Notes under the pieces: model-generated
Told to the model about the DNA's origin: nothing
Databases searched by the model: none
Seen by the model: the letters and a program-made list of their open reading frames with translations, nothing else
Assembly (NCBI GenBank): GCA_023489375.1
Contig: JAMDCX010000055.1
Coordinates: 1 to 31,174, forward strand
Length of the DNA stretch: 31,174 bases
Source: Planctomycetota bacterium
GTDB lineage: Bacteria; Planctomycetota; Phycisphaerae; WQYP01
Direction of reading: 5' to 3'
Position numbers and translations under genes: made by a program
Shown: in pieces, positions 7,447-15,988 of the stretch
Layout: the number at the start of each line of letters is the position of its first letter
Numbering within the stretch: the first letter of the stretch is position 1

Positions 7447-8217
7447 TTATTTGTGCTCCAATGACTTGAGCCGGTTTCGCACGGACATAGGCAAACGGCG
7501 GACCGAAACTTTTTTCTGGGACAGCTGTAACGCCCGCACATAAGCCACAATGGCCCACCGATCTACAACCGGAATCTGATCCTTGTACGCGGCCATGGCG
7601 GCAATACCGTTGGTTATAACATTAAATATCCCGCCGTCCGGCATAAACGCCACACCTGGCCCGGTCAGGTCGGAGGGCTGGACCCAATTTCCGGCATCGG
7701 GTGAACCGGCCGCACGCAGTTTATTGACGTATTGGTTCACGGTGCCGTTGCCCATACCGTTAAAACCATGGCAAGGCGTGCAGAATATATCGAATTGTTC
7801 CTGCCCACGCAAAACCAGCCGGCGGGTTACGGGAATGGGAATTTTGGTAATGAACTGGCCCGTTCCGTGGACCAGTTTTTGTCCCAGCATAATACGGTCA
7901 TATTGCAAACCGCTGCGGATAACAACATGGTCTTTTTTCCAGTTGTTCGGATGCGCTCTGGCCTCCGCCATGTTAATGAATGTGAAATCCTGCTGGGCCA
8001 TGGTTCCGGCAATGTGCGGACGCATGGCCCGACCATCCGCAAAAACCGGACTGCGGCGTTCCGGTGTCAAATAGGGCATGCGATCCATACCTTGAATAAT
8101 CGCAAAGCGCGGCGTGGTAGTATATGAATACCGTCGCACCGCAATAATGGCAAACGGTATCAGGGCCAGCAGCACCAGATCACCGATGATATAAAAGTTC
8201 CGAGTTTTGGCTTTCAT
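7447..8217 (-). CDS. actE: alternative complex III, monohaem cytochrome subunit ActE
   Basis: 256-residue cytochrome c subunit. An N-terminal hydrophobic segment (residues 10-27) acts as signal or anchor. One haem motif CTPCH is at residues 146-150 in IFCTPCHGFNGMG, and the likely sixth ligand is Met208 in NGIAAMAAY. The family is the ACIII ActE type that takes electrons from ActB/ActA toward a downstream acceptor. The start is placed at ATG 8217 (MKAKTRNFYIIGD), four bases after the actD stop; the in-frame extension to 8253 overlaps actD. The actF start follows its stop by one base, so translation is tightly coupled. Confidence 0.9.
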   Translation of the reverse strand: MKAKTRNFYIIGDLVLLALIPFAIIAVRRYSYTTTPRFAIIQGMDRMPYLTPERRSPVFADGRAMRPHIAGTMAQQDFTFINMAEARAHPNNWKKDHVVIRSGLQYDRIMLGQKLVHGTGQFITKIPIPVTRRLVLRGQEQFDIFCTPCHGFNGMGNGTVNQYVNKLRAAGSPDAGNWVQPSDLTGPGVAFMPDGGIFNVITNGIAAMAAYKDQIPVVDRWAIVAYVRALQLSQKKVSVRRLPMSVRNRLKSLEHK

Positions 8218-8221
8218 CACT

Positions 8222-8797
8222 TTAGTCCCTGACTTCTTCCACCGCCGTTGCACCCAGCTTCTTCAACAATTCCGTGGTAGCTGATGGGCTGTACGACGGA
8301 TCCGTCGCTTCCACCGCGATAAACATTCCATCATCGGTGACACGCCGGAAACGCTCTGAATGCAATAACGGATGATAAAATTGCGGCAATCGCGCCAGGA
8401 CAAACATGCCGTGCACCACAAATACCGTGCCGCCTAAAATTCCCAGCGCAAAGGCCATGGGTATATGTCCCGGCAAGCCCCAGTAAGGTTTACCGGAAAA
8501 AATCATTGGATAAAGAAACGCATTACATAGCGGTGCCAGCGCCAAAATACTCACCACCCCGCCCATCGCTCCCGTGAATGCTATCCAGGGCAATATGGAG
8601 GGACGCAGTCCCATGGCTTTTTCCATGCCATGGACGGGAAATGGGGTATAGCAATCCCACCGCTTATAGCCCGCCTTGCGCAGAGCCACTGCGGCATCCA
8701 ACAACGCCTGCACATCTGAAAATTCCGCCAGCAGACCATACAGACGTGGTGCCGACATTGGCTTTTCCATGTTTTGTGCCGTACTCATAACTACCAT
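8222..8797 (-). CDS. actD: alternative complex III, subunit ActD (DUF3341)
   Basis: 191-residue membrane protein of the DUF3341 family. A soluble N-terminal alpha/beta part (LYGLLAEFSDVQALLDAAVALRK in two parts, then CYTPFPVHGMEKAMG) precedes two transmembrane helices (about 72-92 and 110-135) and a soluble C-terminus. In ACIII, ActD packs against the membrane pair ActC/ActF and has no cofactor. Two starts are close: ATG 8797 (MVVMSTA) and ATG 8788 (MSTAQNMEK); neither has a strong ribosome-binding site, though a GAG lies just before 8797. Embedded in the act operon, 28 bp after actC and four bases before actE. Confidence 0.9.
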   Translation of the reverse strand: MVVMSTAQNMEKPMSAPRLYGLLAEFSDVQALLDAAVALRKAGYKRWDCYTPFPVHGMEKAMGLRPSILPWIAFTGAMGGVVSILALAPLCNAFLYPMIFSGKPYWGLPGHIPMAFALGILGGTVFVVHGMFVLARLPQFYHPLLHSERFRRVTDDGMFIAVEATDPSYSPSATTELLKKLGATAVEEVRD

Positions 8798-8825
8798 CTC
8801 AACGAATCACCATAGTATGTCATTA

Positions 8826-10268
8826 TTAATGTCCGGCTTCGGCCGCGGAATCCTCATGCCCATGCCCGTGTGCCTGCGGCAGAATGGCCTTCACTTCGCA
8901 CATGGCAATCATGGGCAAAAAGCGGCAGAATAACAGGAACAAGGTAAAGAACAACCCAATGCTGCCGGCGAATGTCAGCCAGTCCACATACGTCGGCGAA
9001 TAATTATGCCAGGCGCTGGGCAAAAAATCGCGGTTCAAAATGGTGATAATAATCACAAAGCGTTCACTCCACATGCCCACCAGGCACAACACCGCCGCCG
9101 GCCAGGCCAGCCACCACGTCGTACGGGCGAATTTGAACCAGAAAATCTGCGGCACCAGACAATTGCAGAACAGAATCAACCAACCCATGCGCCAATAAGG
9201 TCCCATGATGCGGGTGAGATACGCGAATTGTTCATAACCATTGCCGCTGTAATAGGCGATGAAAAATTCCATCAGGTAGATGTAAGTGACAATCGATCCC
9301 ATGACCAGCGTAATTTTGGCCAGATTGTCCAGATGCCGCCGGGTAATGATGTCTTTAAGTCCGAACAATTCACGTGCCGGAATCGCCAGCGCCAACACCA
9401 GGGCAAAGCCGCTGAAAATGGCTCCAACCGTGAAGTACGGCGGGAAAATCGTCTCATGCCATCCGGGAAGCTGAGAAACCGCGAAATCGGTACTGACTGT
9501 GGAACTCACACCCAGCACCAGGGCGGTGGCCAGCCCGGCCAGTATCAACACGGTGCGCTCATACAATTGCCAATGCCTGGCGGAACCGCGCCAGCCCATG
9601 GCCAGAATTCCATAGATGAACTGACGCCGCCGGGTCTTGGCGCGATCACGAAATGTCGCCAGGTCCGGGATCATGCCTACATACCAGAACAACGTGGATA
9701 CGGTGGAATACGTACCGACGGCAATGGCGTCCCACAACAGGGGACTGTAAAAGTTCGGCCACACCCCCATGACATTGGGAATCGGTAACATCCAATACGC
9801 TAACCATGGCCGCCCGACGTGAATAGCCGGGAATAAACCGGCGCACACCACTGCAAAAACCGTCGTCGCTTCCGCAAAACGGTTGATGCCGGTGCGCCAC
9901 TTCTGCCGGAATAACAATAGAATGGCGGAAATAAATGTACCGGCATGGGCCAAGCCTACCCAGAACACAAAGTTAATAATTGGAAAACCCCAGAACACCG
10001 GCGAATTATTGCCCCACACGCCGACGCCTGTGGCAATGGCATACGTGACCATAGCCCCCAGAACTCCCACCAGGGCGGTGGATATAGCAAAGGCCACATA
10101 CCACGCCTTAGGCGCTTTCGGCGCTTCCGCCACGCGGCATATCTTCCGCGTAATTTCCCGGTAGGTGGCTTCGCCCAACACCAACGGCGCTTTGCTTACG
10201 CCATCGTCCATGGTGTTGTCAAATTCACCGCTCATGGATCCTGCCTGGGTTGTTGTCACCGAAGTCAT
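8826..10268 (-). CDS. actC: alternative complex III, quinol-oxidising membrane subunit ActC (NrfD-like)
   Basis: 480-residue NrfD/PsrC-type integral membrane protein with about ten transmembrane segments, the site where menaquinol or ubiquinol binds in ACIII. Typical blocks are FWGFPIINFVFWVGLAHAG, the HVGRPWLAYWMLP segment and GSARHWQLYERT. The first ~55 residues are hydrophilic and include the conserved ATYREITRKI. The tail is His-rich (HGHGHED). The ATG at 10268 is 71 bp after the actB stop, the largest gap inside the act genes. Actions: passes electrons to the Fe-S clusters of ActB and may couple to proton movement. Confidence 0.93.
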   Translation of the reverse strand: MTSVTTTQAGSMSGEFDNTMDDGVSKAPLVLGEATYREITRKICRVAEAPKAPKAWYVAFAISTALVGVLGAMVTYAIATGVGVWGNNSPVFWGFPIINFVFWVGLAHAGTFISAILLLFRQKWRTGINRFAEATTVFAVVCAGLFPAIHVGRPWLAYWMLPIPNVMGVWPNFYSPLLWDAIAVGTYSTVSTLFWYVGMIPDLATFRDRAKTRRRQFIYGILAMGWRGSARHWQLYERTVLILAGLATALVLGVSSTVSTDFAVSQLPGWHETIFPPYFTVGAIFSGFALVLALAIPARELFGLKDIITRRHLDNLAKITLVMGSIVTYIYLMEFFIAYYSGNGYEQFAYLTRIMGPYWRMGWLILFCNCLVPQIFWFKFARTTWWLAWPAAVLCLVGMWSERFVIIITILNRDFLPSAWHNYSPTYVDWLTFAGSIGLFFTLFLLFCRFLPMIAMCEVKAILPQAHGHGHEDSAAEAGH

Positions 10269-10339
10269 GCCATTATTTCCAAATCATCACCATGTTTTAC
10301 AACTTATAGACCCATCCGAAAACATTTTTTGGCGGTCTG

Positions 10340-13300
10340 TTACATCAATCCTCGCGGCGAAAGCGGTTCCGCAGAGAGTTCCGGGTTTGGATTCCAAACC
10401 TTGGGTAAATAGCGTGTGCGCGGCTTGGTAAACAGTTCCTTGTTAAGTATGCCGTAGATTCGATCCTGCTTCATGAGCTTCGACACACGCCATTTGGGGT
10501 TCCGAATATCACCGAACACCAGCGCCTGAGTCGGGCAGGCCTGGGCGCAAGCCGGGGTAATTTCACCATCTCGAATTGGCCGGTTTTGCCGCTCGGCCAC
10601 TACCCGCGCCGTTTCAATGCGCTGCACGCAATAGGTACATTTTTCCATCACGCCGCGCACGCGGATGGAAACCTGTGGATTTTTCTGCAAGGCCAAAAGC
10701 GGATTCATTCCCTTCCGCAGGATGTTGGGGGTATAGAGGTTATTTAAAGTACCGCTGTTGTAAGAAAAGAAATTGAAACGCCGCACTTTATACGGACAGT
10801 TATTGGCACAATAACGTGTGCCGATACAGCGGTTGTAGGTCATCATATTCAGTCCATCGGCACTGTGGCTGGTGGCTCCCACCGGACAGACCGCTTCGCA
10901 GGGGGCGTTTTCGCATTGCATGCACAGAATCGGCTCATGGACCGACTGCGGATTTTCCGATTCCGGACCGCGGAAATAACGGTCAATGCGCATCCATTGC
11001 ATTTCCCGGCCCAACAGCACCTGTTCCTTGCCTACTATAGGAATATTGTTTTCCGCCTGACAGGCGATGACACAACTGGCGCATCCTACACAGGTGGTCA
11101 GGTCCACAGCCATGCCCCATTGATAGCCGGTGTCATAATGGTGTTCATCCCAGAGGGAAACGGCAGTTGACTTTTTGTGGCCCATACCGGGGTCTTTTTG
11201 AAATTCCGCAAAGGTGCCCTGATGAATGAGATCCGGCACGCGTGCGGCAATCGCCCGCTCCCCGATTGTGCTGATGACAAAGTGATCTTGCGTAGTCGCC
11301 AGTGGATACGTCTGGTCGGTTACTTCCATCGTCACACCGGAAACCATGGCCATTGTCGCAGTGGTGCGTATGGCTCCGGCATTGAAGCCCACGCCATTGC
11401 CGACATGACCGCTATGCCGGCGGCCGTAGCCCAACGCTATAGTAATGGAATGTTCCGGTTGCCCCGGCATCATATACGTCGCGATGTCCAGTTCCCGTCC
11501 GTCAGCTTTCAGGCGGATAATCTGGCTTTTATGCCGATTTAATCCCATGGCCAGGGCAGTTTTCGGATTTATCAGCGCCGCATTATCCCACGTCAAACGG
11601 GTCATGGGGGCCGGGAGTTCCTGCAACCATCCGTTGTTGGCAAATCGACCGTCATAGACTTTAGAATCGGCGCGGAAAACAACTTCCAGATTGTGTTGGT
11701 CCAGTTTTACCGCCGCATTCTTGGCTATCAACGCGGCCAGAGCGCCATTGAGATTCCCCGCTGACAGGCTCAAATGCAGCGGCTGCCAGGTGGTTTTTTC
11801 AACATAGCCGTCAAAGAGCGCTTTTTTCCATTTCCATTCCGCCGCTTTAATTCCCAGCGTTCGCTGCACAATATCGTAGGCTTTTGACAGTGGATCCTCA
11901 ATGACAATCGCCATAACTTCCACGGCACTGCGCCCGCCGAAAATCGGCTGGATCATCGGCTGGACAATGCTGACGGTGCCGTCAAAGGTCCGCGCATCGC
12001 CCCAGTTTTCCAGATAATGACTTTCCGGCAAATGCCAGGTGCACAACACGGATGTTTCATCCACGTAATCAGCCAGGTGTACGGTTATGGGGACTTCCTT
12101 AAGCAGCGCGGCGAAATCAATATCCGCCGGCGCGGTATAAACCGGATTGCCGCCCAGAATCACCAGTGTGGAAATTTCTTTTTTCCGGATGGCCGCGGCC
12201 AGCATCTCCATGGAAGCCAGATGCACAGGCCGATGGGGATTCATTACCGGATAATAGGTAACCGTGCGCCCCGTATTGCCCAGGGCCTCATTGAGGGCCG
12301 CAATCAGACCATGGAGTTCAGGCGGTTGATGGCGGCCGGTCACCAACACCGAGCGGCCTTTATGGGCCAGTAGATCCGAGGCCATAACTTCCAGCGTTTT
12401 AACGCCTGCACCCAGGTCTAAATTCCCCGCTGTGGGAATTTCAACGTCCAGAGCCAAGCCGCGTTTTTTCAGCTCTCTCGCCAGCAGACATGCCACCGCC
12501 GGAACATCTTTGGCGGCCACCGGAATGCGATGCCTGGCATTTTCCGACATGGATCCGGTCATCGTGAATGTGGATTCCACCACATACAGCCGATTCATGG
12601 CCGTCGCGTTTTCCCCATTGTCCGGGTTGGTTAAGCGCCGGCCTGCCGCAAAATCCCGCCCCAGTTTTACCGCCAGCGGATCCCCAACGAAAAAATCCTG
12701 ATCAAAAGAAACAATGATCTGCGCCGCCGCCAGATCCGGAACCGCCCGCCCGGTTTGCCCGAACACCATCCGCAGACCTTCGCGCGCCGCATCATCAGAA
12801 ATCGGTTCATATTCAAACCATTGCGATTCCGGAAACGCCTGGTCTAACCGTTGGCGCATATCCGCCAGGCTGGGCGAAGATGAGTTGCCGGATAAAACCG
12901 CCAGCCCTTTACCACCGGTCTTCTTGAAGGCCGTATACTGTTCTTTCCAGAACGCTTCAAACGTAACCCAGTTGGAATCCACCAGGGAGCCTTGGGTGTT
13001 GCGCTGCAATACCGAACGGCTGCGATCAGGATCATAAACGTTTAATACGCTGGCCTGCCCATAGGCATCACTGCCGCCGCGATTTAACGGATGTTTGGGG
13101 TTACCATCCACCTTGATGGGGCGGCCGTCGACGCTGGTAATCAGCATTCCCTGCCCCACACCACCGAGTTCCATAGCGGTGGTATATTGCACCGGGGTAC
13201 CCGGATCGCGATTGGCCGGCCGATGGGCGTAGGGGGCCAGTGTCTCCATGGGCCAGCGGCACCCCGCCAGACCCGCCAGAGCAAACGAGGCCCCCATAAT

Positions 13301-13456
13301 TTTCAGGAAGCGCCGGCGATTGGAATTCAAAAATTCCGAAGCATGCGAGGTAAATTCACGATCTACAAATTCACGGAATTCCGGCGTATCCGCCAGCTCA
13401 TCCAGGCTGCGCCAGTATTCTTGGCCGCTCAAATTGTCCGTTTTCAGTGGTGGCAT
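10340..13456 (-). CDS. actB: alternative complex III, molybdopterin-like/Fe-S subunit ActB
   Basis: 1038-residue fusion of a molybdopterin-oxidoreductase-like domain and a ferredoxin domain. A twin-arginine signal lies inside the N-terminal segment (RRRFLKIMG, near residues 48-56) followed by a hydrophobic stretch and AGLAGC. The central part (about 100-720) has the DMSO-reductase fold, but in known ACIII it carries no molybdenum. The C-terminal part has four cysteine groups: C789-C799 (CVGCASCVIAC), C845-C857 (CMQCENAPCEAVCP), C877-C887 (CIGTRYCANNCP) and C940/C943 with C970/C974. This fits three 4Fe-4S and one 3Fe-4S cluster. Its start overlaps the end of actA by 13 bp. Confidence 0.95.
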   Translation of the reverse strand: MPPLKTDNLSGQEYWRSLDELADTPEFREFVDREFTSHASEFLNSNRRRFLKIMGASFALAGLAGCRWPMETLAPYAHRPANRDPGTPVQYTTAMELGGVGQGMLITSVDGRPIKVDGNPKHPLNRGGSDAYGQASVLNVYDPDRSRSVLQRNTQGSLVDSNWVTFEAFWKEQYTAFKKTGGKGLAVLSGNSSSPSLADMRQRLDQAFPESQWFEYEPISDDAAREGLRMVFGQTGRAVPDLAAAQIIVSFDQDFFVGDPLAVKLGRDFAAGRRLTNPDNGENATAMNRLYVVESTFTMTGSMSENARHRIPVAAKDVPAVACLLARELKKRGLALDVEIPTAGNLDLGAGVKTLEVMASDLLAHKGRSVLVTGRHQPPELHGLIAALNEALGNTGRTVTYYPVMNPHRPVHLASMEMLAAAIRKKEISTLVILGGNPVYTAPADIDFAALLKEVPITVHLADYVDETSVLCTWHLPESHYLENWGDARTFDGTVSIVQPMIQPIFGGRSAVEVMAIVIEDPLSKAYDIVQRTLGIKAAEWKWKKALFDGYVEKTTWQPLHLSLSAGNLNGALAALIAKNAAVKLDQHNLEVVFRADSKVYDGRFANNGWLQELPAPMTRLTWDNAALINPKTALAMGLNRHKSQIIRLKADGRELDIATYMMPGQPEHSITIALGYGRRHSGHVGNGVGFNAGAIRTTATMAMVSGVTMEVTDQTYPLATTQDHFVISTIGERAIAARVPDLIHQGTFAEFQKDPGMGHKKSTAVSLWDEHHYDTGYQWGMAVDLTTCVGCASCVIACQAENNIPIVGKEQVLLGREMQWMRIDRYFRGPESENPQSVHEPILCMQCENAPCEAVCPVGATSHSADGLNMMTYNRCIGTRYCANNCPYKVRRFNFFSYNSGTLNNLYTPNILRKGMNPLLALQKNPQVSIRVRGVMEKCTYCVQRIETARVVAERQNRPIRDGEITPACAQACPTQALVFGDIRNPKWRVSKLMKQDRIYGILNKELFTKPRTRYLPKVWNPNPELSAEPLSPRGLM

Positions 13457-14172
13457 GTCTCACAATCCGTTAAAAGTTTAGTGCTGGGAATATGATAACG
13501 CTTCATGAGGTACCGGCCCAGATTTTTGGGCAGGGTGGCTACGGTCAGGCCAAGGTCTTTGGCTAATTTCACCTTGTTTTTTCCGGTCCAGTTTAAATTG
13601 GTGACCTCATCGCGCGGGCGCAGTTTCGGGCCGGGGTTCTCATGGCAGGCAAGACACCAATCCATGCTCAACGGCTTGGCCTGGTATACCCGTTCCATGC
13701 GATTGACCGGCCCATGACACACCAGGCAACTGATGCCCGCATTAATGTGTGCCGCATGGTTGAAATAAACATAGTCCGGCAGTTCATTAACCTGTTTCCA
13801 TGGAATCGGCATTCCCGCCAATTTGGGATTGCCCGTGCCATAACTGTTGCGCAACCATTGCAGTTTGGCGCTGTTGGCCGCAATTTGCGTATGGCAGTTC
13901 ATGCAGGTTTGGGTCGGGGGAATGGCCGCAAACGCCGCCCTCTGCACATCCGTATGACAATATTCGCAATTCATTCCCAACATCCCGGCATGTAGCGCAT
14001 GACTGAACGGCACGGGTTGAATGGGCCGGTAGCCGACGTTCAAAGTGCGCGCGCTCCAGCCATACCAGACCAGAGCTACAATATAAATAGGCAATATGGC
14101 GCCCACCGCCAATACCACCAGTACCGCGGTGTTCGACCATTTTGGAAATACGAAGAACGGTTTGTCACTCAT
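13444..14172 (-). CDS. actA: alternative complex III, pentahaem cytochrome subunit ActA
   Basis: 242-residue membrane-anchored multihaem cytochrome c, first gene of the operon. One transmembrane helix (about 15-37) is followed by five CxxCH motifs: CEYCH 69-73, CMNCH 90-94, CLVCH 149-153, CLACH 173-177 and CETCH 237-241. The last one sits only one residue from the C-terminus (CETCHH). The family is the cytochrome c7/class III type found in ActA. It would pass electrons from the ActB clusters to ActE or soluble cytochrome c. The coding bases of the last haem motif overlap the actB start by 13 bp. The ATG at 14172 has only a weak ribosome-binding site (AGGA too far upstream). Confidence 0.94.
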   Translation of the reverse strand: MSDKPFFVFPKWSNTAVLVVLAVGAILPIYIVALVWYGWSARTLNVGYRPIQPVPFSHALHAGMLGMNCEYCHTDVQRAAFAAIPPTQTCMNCHTQIAANSAKLQWLRNSYGTGNPKLAGMPIPWKQVNELPDYVYFNHAAHINAGISCLVCHGPVNRMERVYQAKPLSMDWCLACHENPGPKLRPRDEVTNLNWTGKNKVKLAKDLGLTVATLPKNLGRYLMKRYHIPSTKLLTDCETCHH

Positions 14173-14217
14173 GGTTCGCGTCGCATTCCTGTTGGGGCAA
14201 CAAACGCCGATAATCCC

Positions 14218-14262
14218 TTATTTTTCAGGAGCATGCGGCGCGGCTAATTTTACTTTGTTCAT
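14218..14262 (-). CDS. possible 14-residue leader peptide upstream of actA
   Basis: MNKVKLAAPHAPEK starts 90 bp before actA on the same strand and has GAGGG just upstream of its ATG (short spacing). It ends 45 bp before the actA start. Whether it is translated is unknown; it is listed because the start signal is better than that of actA itself. Confidence 0.22.
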   Translation of the reverse strand: MNKVKLAAPHAPEK

Positions 14263-14273
14263 CCAGCCCTCAT

Positions 14274-14294
14274 CAGTCTTAATCCATAAGACTG
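14274..14294. promoter_or_regulatory. 8-bp inverted repeat upstream of the ACIII operon
   Basis: CAGTCTTA-ATCCA-TAAGACTG is a perfect 8-bp inverted repeat in the 279-bp divergent region between actA (-) and the secreted-protein gene (+). It may be an operator or an RNA hairpin in the actA leader. A second pair, ATAAGGCGCC at 14325-14334 and its reverse complement at 14433-14442, brackets the middle of the same region. Confidence 0.35.
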
Positions 14295-14451
14295 TGAAAG
14301 ATTGCACAAAGTCCAGAGAAGATAATAAGGCGCCGTTTTTCTTCCGTCAATACATCCTTTGAAACATTGCATTTTTCGGTACGGTGTTTGACTGGTAAAC
14401 GCTTCCGCGGTGCCATTTGCGGATTTCATTTTGGCGCCTTATAAATAATGC

Positions 14452-15126
14452 ATGATTTTCCGGTTGAAAAGTATCTCTGTAGCCGCTGGGTTGTTTGCCT
14501 TTACCGCGGCTGGTATCGCGCAAGCGGCGCCGCGAATTTTTCCTTCCGCCGTTGGTTGCCAATGGAGTTATCGGGTTTCCAATGGCACACAATACGGCGA
14601 TAAAATTATCGCCGTTTCCGGGCGTAGCTTTACCGTGAAGTACCACGGTGTGGTGAACTGCAAAATGCAATGGATTAGAAACACCGCGGGCTGGACCACG
14701 CCGGATTTTAAAGCTCTTGGAGCGGTGCAATCCATAGGGGAATCCTTCAAAATCCAAGTGACAGGAGCTGGAGGTGTTGTGGTGCCGCGCACAGCGTTAT
14801 GGAAGCGGGGTTACCAATGGAGTTTCTGGTATTCCATGAGTACCTCCGGTTCCACTGGCCCGATGACCTTTACGCAGACCGGGAAAATAATCGTTGAAAA
14901 TAAAATTATCGGTGCGAAAATAGTGCGTGTTCCAGATGGTAGCTTTCATTGCTTTGTGGTGCGATCTAAACTGATTTTCACCGGTACGGAAGCGGTCGCC
15001 GGCGAAACAATTCCCCTGCATGTAACAACCGGGGAAAAGCAATATTACGCTTTAGGTACCGGTTTAATCAAACGCACGGATGGCAAAACCACGACCGTGC
15101 TGACGAAATTTGTGCCCGGCCTCTGA
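14452..15126 (+). CDS. secreted protein of unknown function
   Basis: 224 residues with a clear Sec signal peptide (basic MIFRLK, hydrophobic SVAAGLFAFTAAGIA, likely cleavage after AQA-A). The mature part is rich in beta-strand-like stretches (WSYRVSNGTQYGDKI, FTVKYHGVVNC, GYQWSFWYSMSTSG) and ends DGKTTTVLTKFVPGL. Two cysteines in the mature chain besides Cys in GCQW may pair. I do not recognise a named family. It is divergent from the ACIII operon and shares its upstream region. The last ~60 bp are repeated in degraded form at 16741-16800, so the gene once had a second copy. Confidence 0.75.
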   Translation: MIFRLKSISVAAGLFAFTAAGIAQAAPRIFPSAVGCQWSYRVSNGTQYGDKIIAVSGRSFTVKYHGVVNCKMQWIRNTAGWTTPDFKALGAVQSIGESFKIQVTGAGGVVVPRTALWKRGYQWSFWYSMSTSGSTGPMTFTQTGKIIVENKIIGAKIVRVPDGSFHCFVVRSKLIFTGTEAVAGETIPLHVTTGEKQYYALGTGLIKRTDGKTTTVLTKFVPGL

Positions 15127-15160
15127 AACTGCAGCACGGCTAAAAGTTGGAGAGCCGCAA

Positions 15161-15382
15161 ATGTTTGGATTTGGAAACAACAATTGGCTGCCCTGGGCAC
15201 TTCTGGAAGATGAGGACCGGCGGAACCGCGCCGCCAGCCGTCAGGCGCAACAGAATGCAAAACCGGCCAGCCCCTACACTGGCCATGTTTCATTACGCGT
15301 CCGATTCCAGCGCTGGCGTGATCAGAAGCTATGCCGGAAGATTTATAAGCAATTACGCGACGCCGACAAGAACAGAAAATAA
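15161..15382 (+). CDS. 73-residue protein of unknown function (FGFGNNNWLPW family)
   Basis: Small basic protein starting MFGFGNNNWLPWALLEDED and ending in a Lys/Arg-rich tail. The ATG at 15161 is chosen over an upstream in-frame extension (15110) because GGAGAG lies six bases before it and because the related copy at 16835 starts to match here. It begins 34 bp after the secreted-protein gene and is likely co-transcribed. A diverged paralogue at 16835-16931 keeps the block FGFGNNNWLPWALLED-x-DRR-x-RAA while changing mostly third codon positions, which argues that the frame was under protein-level selection. No hydrophobic segment, cysteine-based motif or known domain recognised. Confidence 0.65.
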   Translation: MFGFGNNNWLPWALLEDEDRRNRAASRQAQQNAKPASPYTGHVSLRVRFQRWRDQKLCRKIYKQLRDADKNRK

Positions 15383-15411
15383 TTGTCCCCACGGATGCGC
15401 AACTGGCCCGT

Positions 15412-15561
15412 AGGAACTGACGCATAATAACTTCCAAATATTCGTTACGCTGGTTGGTGCTTGGCTTCTGGAGCATTGTCCGTCAAATAACCACCGGCTT
15501 GGTCGGTGGTGGAGTATTCAATGGTAATAGCAATCGGAAAGTTATTACGATTCCATATCCT
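15412..15561. repeat. ERIC-like 150-bp palindromic repeat, copy A
   Basis: Imperfect palindrome with outer ends AGGAACTGACG and CATATCCT, inner arms ATAATAACTTCC and GGAAAGTTATTACG, and a central stem CCACCGGC/GTCGGTGG. Other copies: 18258-18406, 23262-23409, 25772-25920, 28102-28280 and a core fragment at 16690-16728. No consistent target duplication seen. Confidence 0.8.
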
Positions 15562-15748
15562 TAAGAAACCTGAAATATTCATGACGGATATGTACAGCCG
15601 GGCTATACTTAGAACTTGTGCGGGTAACACTGGACGCGCACCGCCGCGGTTTGTTGGCTGGGGTGGTATTGGAAAACTCAATGTTGCTCATGTCCAGGTT
15701 CTTACTTGACCTCACGGTCGGTTTTGGAGTTCGGGCACGCAGCCCGTG

Positions 15749-15988
15749 ATGCCTATGATCCAATATTCCGATACACCGATGGATGACCTTGAACGCGACA
15801 AAATTCTCAATGCGCGCGCTATGTCCCCGGAACGCAAGCTGCGCGCCGGGTTGGAGTTATTTGATCTCAATCGTGCCTTGATTCTGGCGATACTGAAATC
15901 CCAACACCCCCACGCGGATGCGGCCACGCTGAATTCAATGTTTCTTCAGCGCCTCGCGAAAACGCGACAACGGGAGGAGGAACAATGA
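15749..15988 (+). CDS. small helical protein paired with an AbiEii-like nucleotidyltransferase
   Basis: 79 residues, predominantly helical and charged, with the core MSPERKLRAGLELFDLNRALILAIL and a HPHAD motif before a second helix (LNSMFLQRLAKTRQREEEQ). Proteins of this pattern (basic-acidic helix, a short xHPxAD turn, RL-rich end) are familiar upstream of AbiEii/AbiGii-type nucleotidyltransferases in planctomycetes and other phyla; that is memory of the gene pair, not a search result. Starts GTG 15746, ATG 15749 and ATG 15779 are possible; none has a strong ribosome-binding site, and a hairpin CGGGC/GCCCG lies at 15732-15746. Its TGA overlaps the next ATG (ATGA, 4 bp), so the two are translationally coupled. 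Role unknown; partner or antitoxin-like. Confidence 0.6.
   Translation: MPMIQYSDTPMDDLERDKILNARAMSPERKLRAGLELFDLNRALILAILKSQHPHADAATLNSMFLQRLAKTRQREEEQ

Noticed and set aside
9006..9788. 260-residue plus-strand gene
   Set aside because: Antisense to actC, which has unmistakable transmembrane and family motifs.
14325..14442. Small MITE bounded by ATAAGGCGCC
   Set aside because: Only one instance, ends match for 10 bases only and no flanking duplication was found.
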